Shown here piece after piece: positions 6,339-8,532 of a DNA stretch of 8,532 nt. The stretch covers positions 1 to 8,532 of the forward strand of contig JAUSPK010000216.1 in assembly GCA_030655735.1 (NCBI GenBank), in the 5' to 3' direction. Origin of the DNA: Syntrophales bacterium (GTDB lineage: Bacteria; Desulfobacterota; Syntrophia; Syntrophales; UBA2210). Within the stretch, counting starts at the first letter, position 1. The number at the start of each line of letters is the position of its first letter. Below the pieces are notes generated by a model. The model did not search any database, was not told the origin of the DNA, and worked only from the letters and a program-made list of their open reading frames with translations. The translations under genes were made by a program, and so were the position numbers.

Positions 6339-6569
6339 TTATTCTATAATTTCGAGAACCGCTCTTTTGTGTATCTTTGATGACGCCGCACTTAGGATGG
6401 TTCTCATTGCCTTTGCGGTCTTTCCCTGTTTTCCTATGACTTTTCCCAGGTCATCCTTTGCAACCCTCAATTCAATGACAGAAGTCTGCTCGCCGACTAT
6501 CTCAGAACACTCGACATCGTCAGGATAATCTACCAAAGCCCGAGCCATATACTTGACCAATTCTTTCAT
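6339..6569 (-). CDS. khpA: KH-domain RNA-binding protein KhpA
   Basis: This 76-residue protein is one type II KH domain with little else, the size of KhpA (YlqC), an RNA-binding protein that in Gram-positive bacteria partners KhpB and affects cell division and RNA metabolism. The start MKELVKYMARALVDYPDDVE is family-typical. The GxxG loop is visible in DLGKVIGKQGKTAKAMRTIL (Gly46-Lys-Gln-Gly49), preceded by the strand IELRVAKD. Its position between rpsP and rimM is the conserved place for this gene. A strong ribosome binding site lies upstream (6577-6585). No khpB is in view, and its function in this organism is inferred from family only. Confidence 0.95.
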   Translation of the reverse strand: MKELVKYMARALVDYPDDVECSEIVGEQTSVIELRVAKDDLGKVIGKQGKTAKAMRTILSAASSKIHKRAVLEIIE

Positions 6570-6576
6570 CGCAGTA

Positions 6577-6585
6577 CCCCTCCTC
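6577..6585 (-). promoter_or_regulatory. Strong ribosome binding site of khpA
   Basis: On the minus strand this reads GAGGAGGGG, with a 7-base spacer to the khpA ATG at 6569. It lies in the 64-base gap after rpsP, which otherwise shows no clear promoter or terminator. It supports the chosen start of this short gene. Confidence 0.75.
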
Positions 6586-6633
6586 AGTGATTAATGGATA
6601 AGTAAGATGAAAATGGTTCAGTAATACCCAATC

Positions 6634-6909
6634 CTATATCTGCGCTTTTTCAGCTTTTTCCGTCGTGGGTATAAGTCCTTTCTTTTTAAGAAGACTCAGT
6701 ACCGTCTGCGTCGGTTTGGCTCCCTTTGACATCCAGTCCGCCACCCGGTCTTCCTTGATGTTTATCTCAGCCGGGTCCTTCAAGGGGTCGTAATTTCCAA
6801 CTATTTCGATAAACCTTCCATCCCGCGGCGCCTCGGTTTCAGCCACCACAATTCTATAGAACGGTTTCTTTTTTGCGCCCATTCGTGTCAATCTTATTTT
6901 AACTGCCAT
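6634..6909 (-). CDS. rpsP: 30S ribosomal protein bS16
   Basis: The 91-residue protein is a typical bS16, a small-subunit protein needed for 30S assembly. The N-terminal segment MAVKIRLTRMGAKKKPFYRIVVAE is followed by APRDGRFIEIVGNYDP (27-42) and then DRVADWMSKGAKPTQTVLSLLKKKGL (54-79), all standard family blocks. A short lysine- and glutamate-rich tail (TTEKAEKAQI) completes it. The ATG at 6909 has an AGGAGGAGA ribosome binding site upstream. It lies 77 nt after ffh and opens the conserved rpsP-khpA-rimM-trmD block. A TAG stop is used. Confidence 0.97.
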   Translation of the reverse strand: MAVKIRLTRMGAKKKPFYRIVVAETEAPRDGRFIEIVGNYDPLKDPAEINIKEDRVADWMSKGAKPTQTVLSLLKKKGLIPTTEKAEKAQI

Positions 6910-6920
6910 TCTGCGGGTTA

Positions 6921-6929
6921 TCTCCTCCT
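6921..6929 (-). promoter_or_regulatory. Ribosome binding site of rpsP
   Basis: On the minus strand this reads AGGAGGAGA, with 11 bases between its end and the rpsP ATG at 6909. It is in the 77-base gap after ffh. That gap also has a GTTAGT direct repeat about 14 bases apart but no convincing -35/-10 pair, so I cannot say whether rpsP has its own promoter. Confidence 0.65.
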
Positions 6930-6986
6930 GATATTTTTGGAACTAACTTCTTCTACTAACGTATGCTCACTATCACATGTTTTGTT

Positions 6987-8321
6987 TTATTTAAAGGGTA
7001 AATTACCCCTCATCATCGATTTCATGCCGCCCTTTGTCATCTTTTTCATCATCTTTCTCATCTCTATGTAGTTCTTGAGAACCTTGTTGACGTCCTGCAC
7101 CGTGGTGCCGCTCCCTCTGGCGATCCTTTTTCTTCTCTGACCGTTTATGATCTTGTAGTTGATGCGTTCCTTCTCGGTCATGGAATCAATGATAGCGGTT
7201 GTCTTCACCAACTCGTGCCCATCCGGTGTTGCGTTCTTCAGTGCCTTTATCTTTCCGAGACCCGGTATCATCCCGATAATATCCTGGAGCGACCCCATCT
7301 TCTGTATCTGAGCCAGCTGTTTTTTAAGATCGTTCAGTGTAAATGAATCCTTCCGGATCTTTCTTTCGAGCTCTTGTGCGGCCTTCTCATCTATTGTCGT
7401 CTGGGCCTTTTCGACCAGGGTCAGGATATCGCCCATGCCGAGAATCCTGGACGCCATGCGTTCCGGGTGAAAGACTTCAAGCTCGTCGGTCTTTTCACCC
7501 ATGCCGATGAACTTGACCGGTTTCCCGGTGACCTTTTTCAGGGACAGCGCCGCTCCACCGCGTGCATCGCCGTCCATCTTTGTCAGCACAACGCCGTCTA
7601 TGTTCAGCAGGGAATCAAACTTCTCGGCTACCGATACGGCATCCTGCCCCGTCATGGCATCGGCGACAAAGAGTATCTCAGACGGATTGACGGCATCTTT
7701 TATCCTCTTGAGCTCGGACATCAATTCGTCGTCTATGTGCAGCCGGCCGGCGGTATCTATAATCAGGGTATCAAAGCCGCCCGATTTTGCGTTTTCAACG
7801 GCATCAACGCAGATCCGTACCGGGTCGTTTTGGCCCTGTGAATCATATACGTTCGCGCCGATCTCTTCTCCGAGTATCTTTAACTGCTCGATAGCTGCGG
7901 GGCGATAGACGTCCGCAGAGACCAGGGAGACCCTGTGGTCCTGATTTTTCAGGTGGCGGGCGAGTTTCGCAGCGGTGGTGGTTTTGCCGCATCCCTGAAG
8001 GCCCACCAGCATGACCGGGGCGGGGAATCGGTTGGAGAGGTTCAGCTGAGAGCTTTCTGTCCCCATCAGCTCAACGAGTCTGTCGTGGACGATCTTGACG
8101 ATCTGATGCCCGGGGGTTATGCTGTCCAAGACCTCCCGGCCGATCGCTCGTCCACTGACATCTTCGATAAATTCCTTGGTTACCCGAAAGTTGACATCCG
8201 CCTCAAGGAGCGCCATCCGGATGTCCTTCATCGCCGCCTTGACGTTTTCTTCGTCGAGGATGCCCCTTCCCTTAAGTTTTTTGAAGACCGCGTCAAGTTT
8301 TCCGGTAAGATTTTCAAACAT
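6987..8321 (-). CDS. ffh: Signal recognition particle GTPase Ffh (SRP54)
   Basis: Ffh binds 4.5S/SRP RNA and signal sequences of nascent membrane and secreted proteins, then docks with FtsY at the membrane. The 444-residue protein is complete. The N domain (about 1-95, with ALLEADVNFRV at 37-47) is followed by the G domain: P-loop GLQGCGKTTTAAKLA (107-121), DVYRPAAIEQL (137-147), DTAGRLHID (189-197), and TKMDGDARGGAALS (247-260). The methionine-rich M domain (about 325-444) includes MGSLQDIIGMIPGLGK (342-357) and the RNA-binding helix-turn-helix RRKRIARGSGTTVQDVNKVLKNY (396-418). The terminal KMMKKMTKGGMKSMM stretch is typical. The ATG at 8321 lies 6 nt after the upstream SPOR gene, so the two are probably co-transcribed. 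The SRP RNA gene is not in this window. Confidence 0.97.
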   Translation of the reverse strand: MFENLTGKLDAVFKKLKGRGILDEENVKAAMKDIRMALLEADVNFRVTKEFIEDVSGRAIGREVLDSITPGHQIVKIVHDRLVELMGTESSQLNLSNRFPAPVMLVGLQGCGKTTTAAKLARHLKNQDHRVSLVSADVYRPAAIEQLKILGEEIGANVYDSQGQNDPVRICVDAVENAKSGGFDTLIIDTAGRLHIDDELMSELKRIKDAVNPSEILFVADAMTGQDAVSVAEKFDSLLNIDGVVLTKMDGDARGGAALSLKKVTGKPVKFIGMGEKTDELEVFHPERMASRILGMGDILTLVEKAQTTIDEKAAQELERKIRKDSFTLNDLKKQLAQIQKMGSLQDIIGMIPGLGKIKALKNATPDGHELVKTTAIIDSMTEKERINYKIINGQRRKRIARGSGTTVQDVNKVLKNYIEMRKMMKKMTKGGMKSMMRGNLPFK

Positions 8322-8327
8322 AGCAGT

Positions 8328-8532
8328 TTATTCCGATATTTTATTCTTTATAATAAGGCACTTAATGCCCCCTCTCTTCTTTTCCAGAAGGGATCCAACC
8401 TCCCTGGCCTCATCATATGTGGCAAAGCCCTGTAGTTTTACACGGAACCACTTTCCGCTTGTTGGGAGGGTTACCTCATCCACCCGTGGGGTATACCCCA
8501 GATGGGACAACTTCTCCCTCAGGGGCCCCGTC
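8328..8532 (-). CDS. SPOR-domain protein, C-terminal 67 residues (cut by window edge)
   Basis: The minus-strand frame is open from the right edge to a TAA at 8330-8328, giving 67 residues. They contain a SPOR (sporulation-related repeat) pattern: LREKLSHLGYTPRVDE, then KWFRVKLQGFATYDEAREVGSLLEKKRG, ending in ICLII-like GGIKCLIIKNKISE. SPOR domains bind denuded peptidoglycan glycans at division sites, and the proteins are usually anchored in the membrane or periplasm by an N-terminal part, which is not visible here. A TTG at 8510 lies inside the SPOR domain, so it is not the start. The true start is beyond the window. The gene ends 6 nt before ffh, suggesting one transcript. The rest of the protein and its domain order cannot be judged. 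Confidence 0.7.
   Translation of the reverse strand, partial: TGPLREKLSHLGYTPRVDEVTLPTSGKWFRVKLQGFATYDEAREVGSLLEKKRGGIKCLIIKNKISE

Noticed and set aside
6910..6986. Promoter or leader autoregulatory structure ahead of rpsP
   Set aside because: The gap has a ribosome binding site and a short GTTAGT repeat but no plausible -35/-10 pair or strong hairpin, so no regulatory element is claimed.
7374..7908. Two overlapping plus-strand open frames (7374-7841 and 7501-7908)
   Set aside because: Both mirror the conserved Ffh GTPase domain and show no motif of their own.
7935..8435. 166-codon plus-strand open frame across the start of ffh
   Set aside because: It runs antisense to the Ffh N domain and the SPOR gene and resembles no protein I know.

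Overview
The window is a stretch of bacterial chromosome in which every supported gene lies on the minus strand, so it reads from right (8532) to left (1). Most of it is a tightly packed translation and RNA-processing operon. In transcription order: the 3' end of a SPOR-domain protein, ffh, rpsP, khpA, rimM, trmD, a SPOUT-type RNA methyltransferase (PF09936-like), rplS, rnhB, a YraN-family gene and rsmI. The order rpsP-khpA-rimM-trmD-[PF09936 methylase]-rplS-rnhB-yraN is one I associate with Desulfobacterota (the former Deltaproteobacteria) and a few related phyla. With the moderately high GC content, this suggests an organism of that kind, possibly a syntroph or sulfate reducer. That assignment comes from gene order alone and is tentative.

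Region by region. 8328-8532: SPOR-domain C-terminus, cut by the window edge. 6987-8321: Ffh, the SRP GTPase. 5093-6909: ribosomal protein bS16, the KH protein KhpA, the 30S maturation factor RimM and the m1G37 tRNA methylase TrmD, with KhpA/RimM and RimM/TrmD separated by 0-1 nt. 4143-5102: a second SPOUT-like methylase overlapping trmD, then bL19. 2329-4141: RNase HII, the YraN putative nuclease and the 16S rRNA methylase RsmI. Together these genes build and modify the ribosome and tRNA, target nascent membrane proteins, and remove ribonucleotides from DNA.

Immediately after the rsmI stop the content changes. Positions 2021-2320 hold only the C-terminal end of a GlpD-type glycerol-3-phosphate dehydrogenase, and even that is interrupted by an in-frame TAG. 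This looks like a decayed remnant of a gene that once preceded the intact FGGY-family sugar/polyol kinase at 434-1990. After a gap of about 300 bases with no recognisable gene, the window ends in the first 42 codons of an ExeA/GspA-like AAA+ ATPase.

I saw no rRNA or tRNA gene, CRISPR array, insertion sequence or phage gene. I do not see a previously undescribed system here. The points most worth a second look are the truncated and interrupted glpD remnant, the substrate of the kinase beside it, and the poorly characterised methylase next to trmD.
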